Part shown: positions 49,807 to 59,262 of the stretch, piece after piece
How positions within the stretch are numbered: position 1 is the stretch's first letter
How the letters are laid out: each line of letters starts with the position of its first letter
NCBI RefSeq assembly: GCF_029963765.1
Contig: NZ_JALBYU010000006.1
Location: forward strand, 62,001 to 126,000
Length of the DNA: 64,000 bases
Source of the DNA: Pseudomonas sp. UYIF39
Lineage (GTDB): Bacteria > Pseudomonadota > Gammaproteobacteria > Pseudomonadales > Pseudomonadaceae
Reading direction: 5' to 3'
The notes under the pieces: generated by a model
What the model was told of the DNA's origin: nothing
Database searches by the model: none
Seen by the model: only the letters and a program-made list of their open reading frames with translations
Position numbers and translations under genes: made by a program

Positions 49807-51003
49807 ATGACCCAACCCCGCTGGCTACGTAACGTCCGCCCTTACGGCTCCCCCGCCGAAGACCTGCTTCTGGAGAACGGCCTGTTCAAACAACGCCGCC
49901 CGGCGTCCAACGCGCCGTTGGCCACCACCGACATCGACGGCCAACACCAGCTCCTCACCCCTGCCCTGGTTGAAAGCCACGTCCACCTGGACAAAACCCT
50001 CTGGGGCCAACCCTGGCGCCCGAACAGCGCCGGCCCGACGCTCAAGGACTACATCGCCAACGAACGCCGCGTGCTGCGTGACGTCCAGGCACCCATTGTC
50101 CAGCGTGCTGGCGCCCTGCTGGAAAACTGCATCGGCCGTGGCTCGCTGACGATGCGTTGTCACGTCGACATCGACCCGGAATTCGGCCTGCGCCATGTCG
50201 AGGCCATGCAACAGCTGCGCGAAAGTTACCGCGACCTGATCGACCTGCAACTGGTGGTGTTCCCGCAAACCGGCCTGATCAGCCGCCCCGGCACCGCCGA
50301 ACTGATGCGCGAAGCCATAGCTCTGGGCGTGGAGAACGTCGGCGGCCTCGACCCGTGCGGCATCGACAACGACCCGATCGCCCAGCTCGACTTCGTGTTT
50401 AAGCTGGCCAGCGAATTCGAGCGTGGTGTCGACATTCACCTGCACGACAAAGGCGAACTGGGCCTGTGGCAGATCGCACTGATCGCCGACTACACCGAAC
50501 GCTTCGGGCGTCAGGGTCGGGTGATGATCAGCCACGCCTACTGCCTGGGTATGTTGCCGTGGAGCCAGGTCAAACCGGTGTCCGAACGTCTGGCGGCACT
50601 GGGCATTTCATTGATGAGTTCGGCGCCGGCCGATTGCGCGGTGCCGCCGTTCCTAGCGTTGCGCGAGACCGGGGTGAACGTGTGCCTGGGTTCGGACGGC
50701 ATTCGCGATGCCTGGTCGCCCATGGGCAATGGCGACATGCTGGAACGGGCGATGCTGCTGGCCTTTCGTTTCGACTTGAACAAGGACGATGAACTGGCGG
50801 CGGCGTTTGAAGCCGCGACGGTGAATGGCGCCCGGGCGTTGGGTTGTGAAGGTTATGGGGTGGAGATCGGGCAACCGGCGAACTTTTTGCTGATGCCGGT
50901 GCAGACGCTGGGTGAAGCGGTGGTGTCGCGGCCGGTGCGGCAGGTTTATCGCGGCGGTGAGTTGATTGCCTCCGGTGGCCGACTGCTGGAAAGTCGCTTG
51001 TGA
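49807..51003 (+). CDS. Cytosine-deaminase-like amidohydrolase
   Basis: A 398-residue metal-dependent hydrolase of the CodA/isopropylammelide hydrolase group. Metal and catalytic motifs are VESHVHLDKTLWG (HxH, near residue 58), DIHLHDKGELG, MISHAYCLG and GSDGIRDAWSPMGNGDML. GAGG precedes the ATG at 49807; the frame runs upstream through the REP element without coding character. The stop overlaps the next start (GTGA). The role is probably hydrolytic deamination or amide cleavage of the imported compound. Confidence 0.88.
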   Translation: MTQPRWLRNVRPYGSPAEDLLLENGLFKQRRPASNAPLATTDIDGQHQLLTPALVESHVHLDKTLWGQPWRPNSAGPTLKDYIANERRVLRDVQAPIVQRAGALLENCIGRGSLTMRCHVDIDPEFGLRHVEAMQQLRESYRDLIDLQLVVFPQTGLISRPGTAELMREAIALGVENVGGLDPCGIDNDPIAQLDFVFKLASEFERGVDIHLHDKGELGLWQIALIADYTERFGRQGRVMISHAYCLGMLPWSQVKPVSERLAALGISLMSSAPADCAVPPFLALRETGVNVCLGSDGIRDAWSPMGNGDMLERAMLLAFRFDLNKDDELAAAFEAATVNGARALGCEGYGVEIGQPANFLLMPVQTLGEAVVSRPVRQVYRGGELIASGGRLLESRL

Positions 51004-52487
51004 AAAGGATTGGATTGAAAGCCAGTTGCGTGGTCGGGTTCGACGGCACGCAGCATGTGCTGTGGCGCGACGGCGAAGTGGTGTTCGAAGATTCGCGCAT
51101 CGTGTTTGTCGGGCGTGATTATCCGGGGCCGGTTGGTCAGTGGATTGATTACGGCAACGCGTTGATCGGCCCGGGCTTCATTGATCTGGATGCACTCGGG
51201 GATCTTGATTCGACGGTGCTGACGCTGGACAACGGCGATGAGCGCGACATGGGCCGGATGTGGTCCGAGGACTATCTGGCGAGCGGTCCTCGAGAGAGTT
51301 ACAGCCACGATGAAGAAGTCTTCAAATACCGCTACGCCTTCACTCAGCTGATCCGCAACGGCATCACCACCGCCATGCCGATCACCTCGATGTATTACCG
51401 CGAGTGGGCCGAGACGTACGACGAGTTTTCTGCGGTGGCCGGTGTGGCGGCCGAGTTGGGGCTGCGGACTTACCTCGGTCCCTGCTACATGAGCGGCATG
51501 AGTTACTGGCGTGCCAATGGAAGCCTCGGGCATCACTGGGATGAAGCGCGAGGAATGACTGGCCTCGATGCGGCTGCTCGGTTTTTTCATGATTTCGACG
51601 GTGCGCACGAGGGTTTGATACGCGGCGCGCTGCTACCGGATCGCATCCAGACGTGCACCCCGGCCCTGCTGCAACGCACTGCCGCGCTGAGTCGGGAACT
51701 GAACGCGCCGATGCGTTTGCATTGCTGCCAGGGGCTCGGTGAGGTGGCTATGGTCGAGCAACTGCGCGGCACTTCGCCGCTGGGTTGGTTGCAGCAATTG
51801 AATCTGCTGACCCCGCGCAGTTTGCTGCCCCATGGCATCTACACATCAGGCGATGACGATCTGCAACGCGTGGTGGATGGCGGCGCGAGTCTGGTGCATT
51901 GCCCGGTGGTGTTTGCCCGTGACGGCGAGGCGCTGAACTCTTTCGGTCGCTATCGGGCCAAGGGCATCAACTTCGCCTTGGGCACCGACACCTGGCCGGC
52001 GGATTTGCTGGAAAACATGCGTCAGGGTCTGAACATCGCGCGATTGATGGAGGGCAGTGGTTCTTTGACAAGTACGCTGGATTTTTACAACGCCGCCACC
52101 CTCGGCGGTGCCAAAGCACTGGGTCGCGATGATCTGGGCCGCTTGGCACCGGGCGCCAAGGCCGACATCACGGTGTTCAGCCTTCACGGTCTGCATTTGG
52201 GGCCGCTGTTCGACCCACTGAAAAACCTGGTATTGGCCGGGCGTGGTGACGACTGCATCGCCAGCTACATCAACGGCCGCTGCGTGATGCAGGACGGTCA
52301 GGTTCAAGGCGTCGACTACCCTGCCCTGCAACGCCAGGCCCAACAACAATTCGGAAAACTGATGCGCAGCCACAGCGACCGGGCCTTCGGCCGACCTGAC
52401 TGGAAAGGCCTGTTCAAACCGGCCATCCCGTTCGCTGACGACTACAGCGCACACGCGCCGCTGAGCGCGATTGATCCCCTTCTTTAG
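51000..52487 (+). CDS. Chlorohydrolase/guanine-deaminase-like amidohydrolase, altered metal motif
   Basis: A 495-residue amidohydrolase-superfamily protein related to AtzA/TrzN/SsnA enzymes. Family landmarks are GPGFIDLDALGDLD near residue 57, MRLHCCQGLGE, LLPHGIY, LVHCPVVFARDG and GTDTWPADLLENMR. The usual HxH metal pair after PGFID is replaced by Asp and Ala (LDALGD), so either the metal is held differently or catalysis changed. The GTG start overlaps the preceding stop by 4 bases. Substrate unknown; an amine- or halide-bearing heterocycle is a family-based guess. Confidence 0.85.
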   Translation: MKRIGLKASCVVGFDGTQHVLWRDGEVVFEDSRIVFVGRDYPGPVGQWIDYGNALIGPGFIDLDALGDLDSTVLTLDNGDERDMGRMWSEDYLASGPRESYSHDEEVFKYRYAFTQLIRNGITTAMPITSMYYREWAETYDEFSAVAGVAAELGLRTYLGPCYMSGMSYWRANGSLGHHWDEARGMTGLDAAARFFHDFDGAHEGLIRGALLPDRIQTCTPALLQRTAALSRELNAPMRLHCCQGLGEVAMVEQLRGTSPLGWLQQLNLLTPRSLLPHGIYTSGDDDLQRVVDGGASLVHCPVVFARDGEALNSFGRYRAKGINFALGTDTWPADLLENMRQGLNIARLMEGSGSLTSTLDFYNAATLGGAKALGRDDLGRLAPGAKADITVFSLHGLHLGPLFDPLKNLVLAGRGDDCIASYINGRCVMQDGQVQGVDYPALQRQAQQQFGKLMRSHSDRAFGRPDWKGLFKPAIPFADDYSAHAPLSAIDPLL

Positions 52488-52499
52488 AGAGTTCTGCCC

Positions 52500-53162
52500 A
52501 TGCAAAGCTTCGACTTCAGCCAATTGAGCCCACGAGACAAATACAAGATTCTGATCGGCAGCGTGGTGCCACGGCCGATTGCCCTGGTCACCACCATCGA
52601 CGGCGAAGGCCGGATCAACGCCGCGCCCTTCAGCTTCTTCAACGCCCTCTCGGCCGACCCGCCGATCCTCGCGTTAGGCGTGGAAAACTACGGTGACCAA
52701 AGCCCCAAGGACACCACACGCAATATCCAGCTCAACCAGGAATTCACCGTAAACATCGTCAACGATGCCCTGGTGGAAGCCATGAACGTCTGCGCAGTGC
52801 CGTTCGCCCCCGGTTTCGACGAACTGACGGCTGCCGGCCTCACTGCCATTCCCGGCACCACAGTCAAATGCCCACGGATCGGCGAAGCCCCGGTGGCGTT
52901 GGAGTGTCGGCGGATGATGGCGCTGTCCATCGGGCAGTCACGGGAGATTATCTTTGGCGAGGTGTTGATGGCCCATGTGCGGGATGAATTGATCGACCCG
53001 AAAACCTTGTATATCGATCAGCTCGGGCTCGATGCGATTGGCCGGATGGGTGGGCATGGGTATGCGCGCACGCGGGATTATTTTGATTTGCCGACACGGT
53101 CATTGCAGGCGTGGACGGAGGCACCGGGGGGTGGGGAGCGGTTTTGGCCTTTGGGTAAATAA
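52500..53162 (+). CDS. Flavin reductase-like FMN-binding protein
   Basis: 220 residues of the flavin reductase-like domain. It begins YKILIGSVVPRPIALVTTID with the FMN-phosphate motif, then NAAPFSFFNALSADPP and PKDTTRNIQLNQEFTVNIV. It lies 12 bases after the chlorohydrolase-like gene and closes the operon. Members reduce flavin for monooxygenases or act directly as oxidoreductases; no monooxygenase is adjacent. Confidence 0.88.
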   Translation: MQSFDFSQLSPRDKYKILIGSVVPRPIALVTTIDGEGRINAAPFSFFNALSADPPILALGVENYGDQSPKDTTRNIQLNQEFTVNIVNDALVEAMNVCAVPFAPGFDELTAAGLTAIPGTTVKCPRIGEAPVALECRRMMALSIGQSREIIFGEVLMAHVRDELIDPKTLYIDQLGLDAIGRMGGHGYARTRDYFDLPTRSLQAWTEAPGGGERFWPLGK

Positions 53163-53184
53163 AAGGCATCTCACTCGCCACAGG

Positions 53185-56100
53185 TCAACGAAAGTCCCGG
53201 CTGCGTACGCTGATGCCGTCGAGCAATGGGCTCAAATCGCTCAACCGTCCGGCAATCAAATGCCGCACTTCGCCTTCCTTTTCCCAGCGCCCGTCGACCT
53301 TGAGCAATTGCGAGCCCACCAACACCTGGCGCTGCCGGTCGGCCAGGTCGCGCCAGACAATGACGTTGACGTTGCCGAACTCATCTTCAAGGGTGACAAA
53401 GGTCACGCCACTGGCGGTGCCCGGGCGTTGTCGACCGGTCACCAGCCCGGCGACGCTGACCGGTCGTCCATGCTCGACCTCCAGCAATTCCTTCGAACTG
53501 CGGCAGCGCCGGGCTTTCAATTCACCGCGCAATAAAGCCAGCGGATGCGGGCCGAGCGTGGTGCCGACACTGTTGTAATCGGCCAGCAGGTCCTCGCCAA
53601 CGGTGGGTTTGGGCAACGACACCGCGCCCTCCTCCTGACTCGGCAGACCGGCAAACAAGCCGAGCTGTTTCTGCACTCCTGCCACTTCCCAGCGCGCCCG
53701 ATGACGGTCACCCGCCAGTCCACGTAGCGCACCGGCATCGGCCAGTTGCTCCTGGGCGCGGGCATCGAGTCGCGCCCGCTCGCCGAGGTCGGCAATGTCG
53801 ATAAACGCCCCCTTCGACCGTGCGGATTCGATGCGCCGGGCATCGTCCTTGCGAAAGCCTTTGATCATCCGCAACCCCATGCGGATCGCCGGCTGGGCAC
53901 CGGTGATCGGTTCGAGACTGCAATCCCAGTCACTGGCGCGCACATCCACCGGGCGAATCTGCAAATGATGCCGGCGCGCGTCCTGCAGAATCTGGTCCGG
54001 GCTGTAGAAACCCATGGGCCAGCTGTTGATCAGCGCACAGGCGAAGGCCGCCGGCTCGTGGCATTTCAACCAGCAACTGGCGTAGGTCAGCAAGGCGAAA
54101 CTGGCGGCGTGGGACTCGGGAAAACCATAACTGCCGAAGCCTTTGATCTGCTCGAAAATCTGCGCGGCAAACTCGGCCGTGTAGCCGTTTTTCTTCATCC
54201 CGGCGGCCAGACGATCCTTGTGCGGCTCCAGCCCGCCGTGGCGTTTCCAGGCAGCCATGGAGCGGCGCAACTGATCGGCCTCGCCGGGGCTGTAATCGGC
54301 GGCGACAATCGCAATCTGCATCACTTGTTCCTGGAACAGCGGCACGCCCAGGGTGCGCTTGAGCACGGTTTCCAGCGCCGGGGACGGATAGACCTCGGGT
54401 TCTTCCTTGTTTCGGCGGCGCAGGTACGGATGCACCATGCCACCCTGGATCGGCCCCGGACGGACAATCGCCACTTCAATCACCAGATCGTAGAAGGTCC
54501 GGGGTTTGAGCCTCGGCAGCATCGACATCTGCGCCCGGGACTCGATCTGGAACACGCCGATGGTGTCGGCACGGCCGATCATGTCGTAGGTCTGCGGGTC
54601 TTCGGACGGGATCGTCGCCAGGCTCAGGTCCCGATGGCGATGACGGCGCAACAGATCGAAACAGCGGCGGATCGCACTGAGCATGCCCAACGCCAGGATA
54701 TCCACCTTGAGCAGCCCGACGGCATCGAGGTCGTCCTTGTCCCACTGGATGATGGTGCGCTCGGCCATGGCGGCATTTTCCACTGGAACCAGGCTGTCCA
54801 GAGGCTGCTCGGAAATCACGAAACCACCGGGGTGCTGGGACAGGTGTCGGGGGAAACCGATCAGCTGCCCCGTCAGGCTCAGCACCCGACGCAGCACCGG
54901 GCTCTCGGGATAAAACCCGCCTTCAAGCAGGCGCTCCACCGGCGGTGTTTCATCACTCCAGTGGCCACAGCAATCGGCCAGGGCGTTGATCTGATCCGGC
55001 GGCAAACCCAGGGCCTTGGCCACATCACGCACCGCGCCGGCCGCGTGATACGTGCTGACCACCGCCGTCAGCGCCGCGCGGGTCCGGCCATAACGCTGGA
55101 ACACGTACTGCAAGACTTCTTCGCGGCGTTCATGTTCGAAATCGACATCGATGTCCGGCGGTTCGTTGCGCTCTTTGGAGAGAAAGCGCTCGAACAACAG
55201 CGTGGTGCGATCCGGATCGATTTCCGTGATGCCCAAGGCAAAGCACACCGCCGAGTTGGCCGCCGAACCACGGCCCTGACACAGGATTTCTTGCTCACGG
55301 GCGAATCGCACAATGTCGTGAACCGTCAGGAAATAGCTTTCGTAGCCCAGCTCGGCGATCAGCTCCAGTTCCTTGTCGATCTGCGTCAGCACCTGGGCCT
55401 GCGGGCCTTTTGGCCAGCGCCACGCGATGCCCTCCTCGGTCAAATGACGCAGCCAGGACGTGGCTGTCTGGCCTTCAGGGACCAACTCCCGGGGATACTG
55501 ATAACGCAGCTGACCGAGGTCGAAGGTGCAGCGCCGGGCGATGTTCAGCGTTTCGTCGAGCAGTGTTTGCGGGTAGATCGATTGCAGAGCCTCGAGACTG
55601 CGCACATGCCGCTCGCCATTGGGATGAAGACGCAACCCGGCCTCCGCCACGGGCAGGTGATGACGGATCGCAGTCATGGTGTCCTGCAAGGCGCGTCGCC
55701 CACGAGCGTGCATGTGCACATCACCGCTGGCCACTGCCGGAATTCGCAGTTCGCCCGCCAGAGCCAGCAGTGCGCCCAGTCGCCGGGTATCGTCCTGGCC
55801 GCGATGCAGCTGGACGGCCAGCCACAGGCGTTCGGCGAAGGTCTGTTTCAACCAGTGGCCATTTTCAAAATCATCGACAGCGTCCGGCACCCACAACGCC
55901 AACAACCCCGGCAAGGGTTCGCTGAAGTCTTCCCGCAGCACCTGATACTGGCCTTTCTGCGTGCGGCGCCGCGCTCGGGTAATCAGTCGGCACAGTGCCT
56001 GGTAACCCTCGAGGTTTTCCACCAGCAACACCAGTTTCGGACCGTTCTCGATGCGCACTTCGCTGCCGATAATCAGCGGCAGCTCCACGGATTTGGCCGC

Positions 56101-56262
56101 TTGCCAGGCGCGGACGATACCGGCCAGGGTGCATTCATCGGTGATCGCCAAGGCCTGATAGCCCTGCTTTTTCGCCCGCTGAAAGAGTTCGAGGGCACTG
56201 GAAGCACCGCGCTGGAAACTGAAGTTCGACAGGCAGTGCAGCTCGGCATAGTCGACGCTCAT
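53185..56262 (-). CDS. dnaE2: Error-prone DNA polymerase III alpha subunit DnaE2
   Basis: 1025 residues. An N-terminal PHP domain ([37 protein letters not shown]) is followed by the C-family polymerase core with catalytic acidic residues in [16 protein letters not shown] and [23 protein letters not shown]. Then come the helix-hairpin-helix region and a C-terminal OB fold ([16 protein letters not shown]). It is the polymerase of the ImuA-ImuB-DnaE2 mutasome that carries out SOS mutagenesis. ATG 56262 overlaps the end of imuB, so it is the last gene of the lexA2 operon. Confidence 0.95.
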   Translation of the reverse strand: MSVDYAELHCLSNFSFQRGASSALELFQRAKKQGYQALAITDECTLAGIVRAWQAAKSVELPLIIGSEVRIENGPKLVLLVENLEGYQALCRLITRARRRTQKGQYQVLREDFSEPLPGLLALWVPDAVDDFENGHWLKQTFAERLWLAVQLHRGQDDTRRLGALLALAGELRIPAVASGDVHMHARGRRALQDTMTAIRHHLPVAEAGLRLHPNGERHVRSLEALQSIYPQTLLDETLNIARRCTFDLGQLRYQYPRELVPEGQTATSWLRHLTEEGIAWRWPKGPQAQVLTQIDKELELIAELGYESYFLTVHDIVRFAREQEILCQGRGSAANSAVCFALGITEIDPDRTTLLFERFLSKERNEPPDIDVDFEHERREEVLQYVFQRYGRTRAALTAVVSTYHAAGAVRDVAKALGLPPDQINALADCCGHWSDETPPVERLLEGGFYPESPVLRRVLSLTGQLIGFPRHLSQHPGGFVISEQPLDSLVPVENAAMAERTIIQWDKDDLDAVGLLKVDILALGMLSAIRRCFDLLRRHRHRDLSLATIPSEDPQTYDMIGRADTIGVFQIESRAQMSMLPRLKPRTFYDLVIEVAIVRPGPIQGGMVHPYLRRRNKEEPEVYPSPALETVLKRTLGVPLFQEQVMQIAIVAADYSPGEADQLRRSMAAWKRHGGLEPHKDRLAAGMKKNGYTAEFAAQIFEQIKGFGSYGFPESHAASFALLTYASCWLKCHEPAAFACALINSWPMGFYSPDQILQDARRHHLQIRPVDVRASDWDCSLEPITGAQPAIRMGLRMIKGFRKDDARRIESARSKGAFIDIADLGERARLDARAQEQLADAGALRGLAGDRHRARWEVAGVQKQLGLFAGLPSQEEGAVSLPKPTVGEDLLADYNSVGTTLGPHPLALLRGELKARRCRSSKELLEVEHGRPVSVAGLVTGRQRPGTASGVTFVTLEDEFGNVNVIVWRDLADRQRQVLVGSQLLKVDGRWEKEGEVRHLIAGRLSDLSPLLDGISVRSRDFR

Positions 56263-57674
56263 GCGAACCAGCCCTGCAGCCACAACGGGCCGTCCTCACC
56301 AACCGCACGATAGGCCCAGCCCTGCTGGCCGGAACGGGTTTCGATCAGGAAGTAATCCCGGCGCACATCGGCACCGTCCCACCAACCGGACTCAATGCGT
56401 TCCGGCCCCATCAGGATGCGCGCCGAACCTTCGTGCACCGCCAGCGGTTCAGTCAGCAGCCAGCCCGGACGTTGCACGCCAGGCAGCCCTGCACAGCGCT
56501 GTCTGTCGACACTGGCCTGCCACGCGCATTCCGGCCGGTGATCGGCCTGGAATCGCAAGCCCTGCACCGCGTCATCCCCCAACCGCGCGCGCAAGCGTTC
56601 GCGCAGTTGCTCCCAGGGTAAGGACTGCTGCGGGCGGTCGTCGAACAGCTCCTGATACTGGGGGACGAAGGCCGGCAAGTCTTCGGCGCGCAGGCGAAAA
56701 CCGCGCACCGGGGCCTCGACCTGAACGTGCTCCAACCGGCCCCGGGCCAGTTCAAAGAGCATCGCCGGATCACGTTCGGCGCTGAGCAGGCCGACCTTGA
56801 TGACGGTGTCCGGCAACCCGGCGTGTTCCAGGTGCAGGTCGAAACGCTGCACGCCGCTGTCCCGACCGCAAAGAAACGCCGACAGGTCACCAGTCAGCCG
56901 GCGTAATGGAAACAGCAGCGCCTGATGGGACTGCACGTCGAAGTTGAGCTCGATGCGCACATCGAACCGGTCCGGCGGCAAGTAGAACGCCAGCGCCAGC
57001 TGCCGTAACCCGAGCAAGGCGTCCAGATGCTTGAGCACCTGGGCCTCGAAACGCCGGGCCAGACTATGGCGAGGCAACGCCTGAACCTGACTCAAGGTGC
57101 GCAACCCCATGCGCGACAACGCGGTGGCAACGCTGGTTTCCAGCCCGATCCGGTCGATGGGCAACTGCCCAAGATGATGTTGCAAGGCTTGGTCGTCGGG
57201 CACCACCAGACCGTCATAAGCGTTGGCCAGCACCCGCGCTGCCACCGGGTTGGGCGCGGCAACAATCCGATGGCGAAACCCCAGCTCGCCGAGTTCGGTC
57301 CGCAACCGCGCCTCGAATTGAGGCCAGGCGCCGAACAACCCCAGGCTGGACTCGATTTCAAACACCACCGCACGCGGGTAATGCACGCTGACTTGTGAAC
57401 TGAATCGATAAGCCCAGGCGGCCAAAAACTGCTGCCAGTGCTCGATCTCGGCAGCATCGTATTCAGCTGTGACAAACCCTTTGCTCAAGGCCTGGGCGGC
57501 GGTCATCGACTGGCCCGGACGCAAGCCCAGCGCCCGGGCCGAAGCGTTGACCGCTTGCAACACCCGACGCTGGGCCGGGCCGGTCAGCAGCGCCAGCGGC
57601 TCATCGGGATCGGTGCGCTGACGCAGTACCGCGTCCAGCGCCAATTGCGGGAAGAGAATGCACACCCAGCGCAT
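56259..57674 (-). CDS. imuB: ImuB, catalytically inactive Y-family polymerase homologue
   Basis: 471 residues. It begins [20 protein letters not shown], where active Y-family enzymes carry the first metal-binding Asp; that residue is absent, as expected for ImuB. Palm, helix-hairpin-helix ([20 protein letters not shown]) and little-finger regions follow, and a C-terminal tail that links to DnaE2 and the clamp ([21 protein letters not shown]). It overlaps dnaE2 by 4 bases and follows imuA after 7. Confidence 0.93.
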   Translation of the reverse strand: MRWVCILFPQLALDAVLRQRTDPDEPLALLTGPAQRRVLQAVNASARALGLRPGQSMTAAQALSKGFVTAEYDAAEIEHWQQFLAAWAYRFSSQVSVHYPRAVVFEIESSLGLFGAWPQFEARLRTELGELGFRHRIVAAPNPVAARVLANAYDGLVVPDDQALQHHLGQLPIDRIGLETSVATALSRMGLRTLSQVQALPRHSLARRFEAQVLKHLDALLGLRQLALAFYLPPDRFDVRIELNFDVQSHQALLFPLRRLTGDLSAFLCGRDSGVQRFDLHLEHAGLPDTVIKVGLLSAERDPAMLFELARGRLEHVQVEAPVRGFRLRAEDLPAFVPQYQELFDDRPQQSLPWEQLRERLRARLGDDAVQGLRFQADHRPECAWQASVDRQRCAGLPGVQRPGWLLTEPLAVHEGSARILMGPERIESGWWDGADVRRDYFLIETRSGQQGWAYRAVGEDGPLWLQGWFA

Positions 57675-57681
57675 GGCAACC

Positions 57682-58299
57682 TCAATGTCCCACAGGGAAG
57701 GCAATCGGCGCCGAACGCGCCAACCCGCCCCGGCACTTGAGCACGCGCAATTGCGCAGGTTTGGCATCGATGGCGATGCGTAGCGCCGCGGGCGAAGGGT
57801 TGATTGCCTCATTGATCGAGCGGTAGGCAAACGCCAGGGTCGAGCCGGTTTCCGCCGCCACCTGTAAGCGCCGCAACGCCCGGTCATCGGCCTTGTGCGG
57901 CCAGCACAGCACTGCGCCGCAACTGCCCGAACGCAGGCATTGTTCCGCTGCCCACAAGGCATCGCGCTCGCGGGCCTGGATGATCGACAACTGACGCAGA
58001 TCGACCCCGGCATTCTGCCAGGCCTGGGGGTATGGCACGTAAGGCGGCGCCACCAGCACGATGCGCTCGCCTGCGGCGGACAACCGCGCCAGCGCCGGCC
58101 ACACCAGTTGCAGCTCACCGACGCCCTGCCCGGCCAACAGGATTTCGGTCAGCGCCGCTTCCGGCCACCCCCCCGTAGGCAACGCCGCATCCAGCGCGGC
58201 ATGCCCGGTGGGTTGCGGGCTGACAGCCGGTGGCGCAGGCCGGCCCTTCCAGACCTGGCCGCCATTGAACAGCGTATCCAGCGCAACGACGGCGCCCAT
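57682..58299 (-). CDS. imuA: ImuA, RecA/SulA-like mutasome accessory protein
   Basis: 205 residues with a degenerate RecA-like core (GHAALDAALPTGGWPEAALTEILLAGQGVGELQLVWPAL; ERIVLVAPPYVPYPQAW). The P-loop Lys is not conserved. It shares one base with the lexA stop (TGATG). ImuA is the regulator/adaptor of the ImuB-DnaE2 mutasome. Confidence 0.92.
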   Translation of the reverse strand: MGAVVALDTLFNGGQVWKGRPAPPAVSPQPTGHAALDAALPTGGWPEAALTEILLAGQGVGELQLVWPALARLSAAGERIVLVAPPYVPYPQAWQNAGVDLRQLSIIQARERDALWAAEQCLRSGSCGAVLCWPHKADDRALRRLQVAAETGSTLAFAYRSINEAINPSPAALRIAIDAKPAQLRVLKCRGGLARSAPIAFPVGH

Positions 58300-58916
58300 C
58301 ACCCTTGCCTCACCAGACCGCAGAACACCCCTTCGATGGCCAGGTCCTGATTGGCTTCGACGATGATCGGCTTATAGGCCGGATTGCGTGGCAGCAATCG
58401 GACAACCTCGCCGACCCGTTCGAAACGTTTGATGGTGACTTCCCCGTCGAGTCGCGCGACGACGATCTGGCCGTTGACCGCCTCGGGATTGCGATGAACG
58501 CCCACCAGGTCACCGTCGAGAATGCCGTCCTCGATCATCGAGTCACCCTGGACCCGCAGCATGTAATCCGGCACCCGCGAGAAAATCGATGGGTCGAGCA
58601 GCAAACGGCTGTGAACCTCGGCATCGGCACCGATCGGCGCACCCGCCGCCACCCGGCCGAGTACCGGAATGTCCAGCAATTCGGGCCGCGCCGGTTGCCC
58701 GAGCAAACGAATGCCTCGGGCCTGATGCGCATTGACCTCGATGAAGCCAGCCTCGGTCAGCGCCAGCACATGCTTGCGCGCCACGCTACGGGAGGCGAAA
58801 CCGAACGCCTCGCTGATTTCAGCGAGGCTCGGGGACTGACCGTGCTCGGCAATTCGATCGCGGATAAAGGTCAGGATGGCGGTACGGCGGGGAGTTAAAG
58901 TCGTCATGGAGTACAT
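58299..58916 (-). CDS. lexA: LexA2 SOS repressor
   Basis: 205 residues. A winged helix-turn-helix (SPSLAEISEAFGFASRSVARKHVLALTEAGFI) is followed by the S24 self-cleavage domain: cleavage site Ala-Gly in RVAAGAPIG, nucleophile Ser in QGDSMIEDGI and Lys in NGQIVVARLDGEVTIKRF. It is a second-type LexA placed, as usual in Pseudomonas, at the head of imuA-imuB-dnaE2. The start is uncertain: ATG 58916 lies inside the operator palindrome, while ATG 58907 lies just after it but has no ribosome site. Confidence 0.93.
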   Translation of the reverse strand: MYSMTTLTPRRTAILTFIRDRIAEHGQSPSLAEISEAFGFASRSVARKHVLALTEAGFIEVNAHQARGIRLLGQPARPELLDIPVLGRVAAGAPIGADAEVHSRLLLDPSIFSRVPDYMLRVQGDSMIEDGILDGDLVGVHRNPEAVNGQIVVARLDGEVTIKRFERVGEVVRLLPRNPAYKPIIVEANQDLAIEGVFCGLVRQG

Positions 58917-58924
58917 TTGTACTC
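58909..58924 (-). promoter_or_regulatory. LexA2 operator (SOS box) of the lexA2-imuA-imuB-dnaE2 operon
   Basis: A 16-base perfect palindrome, GAGTACAAATGTACTC read leftward. It contains GTAC-N4-GTAC, close to the GTAC-N4-GTGC box reported for Pseudomonas LexA2. It overlaps the translation start, so repression would be direct. Confidence 0.8.
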
Positions 58925-58959
58925 TTTTGGCTTTTTTCTGGCAAGGACCGCCAGTCAGC

Positions 58960-59262
58960 TCACTTCCCAGACCTTGTTTCCCCTGTGGGGGCGAGTTGTG
59001 CCAGGTAGGGCCATGGGTAGATACCGCGTTCGTGGCCGTCGCTGAAGATGAGCTGAAGGCCGTAGCCCTGGGCGTTCAGTTCGGTCACTCGAATGCGAGG
59101 ATCGACTTTCACCCTCAACCCTTGCAACCGAAACGCCCGGCATTGCGAGCACGGGCATTGGCGGCGCAACTCAGCGTGATCCAGCAAATGCTCGCGACCA
59201 TTCGGCCAGTTCAACCGCAACTGTTGTTTGCTCTGGGAATTGCCAATCGCCACCGGGTTCAT
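58960..59262 (-). CDS. DUF971 (GBBH-like N-terminal domain) protein
   Basis: 100 residues of DUF971: LRLNWPNGREHLLDHAELRRQCPCSQCRAF carries a CxC-xx-C zinc-type cluster, then VTELNAQGYGLQLIFSDGHERGIYPWPYL. The fold equals the N-terminal domain of gamma-butyrobetaine hydroxylase; stand-alone members are often tied to Fe-S biology. Its ATG overlaps the HEAT-gene stop (ATGA), making it the last gene of the operon that begins beyond the right edge. Confidence 0.88.
   Translation of the reverse strand: MNPVAIGNSQSKQQLRLNWPNGREHLLDHAELRRQCPCSQCRAFRLQGLRVKVDPRIRVTELNAQGYGLQLIFSDGHERGIYPWPYLAQLAPTGETRSGK

Noticed and set aside
53746..56313. 855-codon open frame antisense to dnaE2
   Set aside because: Mirror frame of an intact dnaE2; no domain, no ribosome site, no operon logic.
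56259..58118. Extended 619-codon version of imuB running through imuA
   Set aside because: The first ~148 codons are an out-of-frame Cys/Arg-rich reading of imuA; the family start is [10 protein letters not shown] at 57674.
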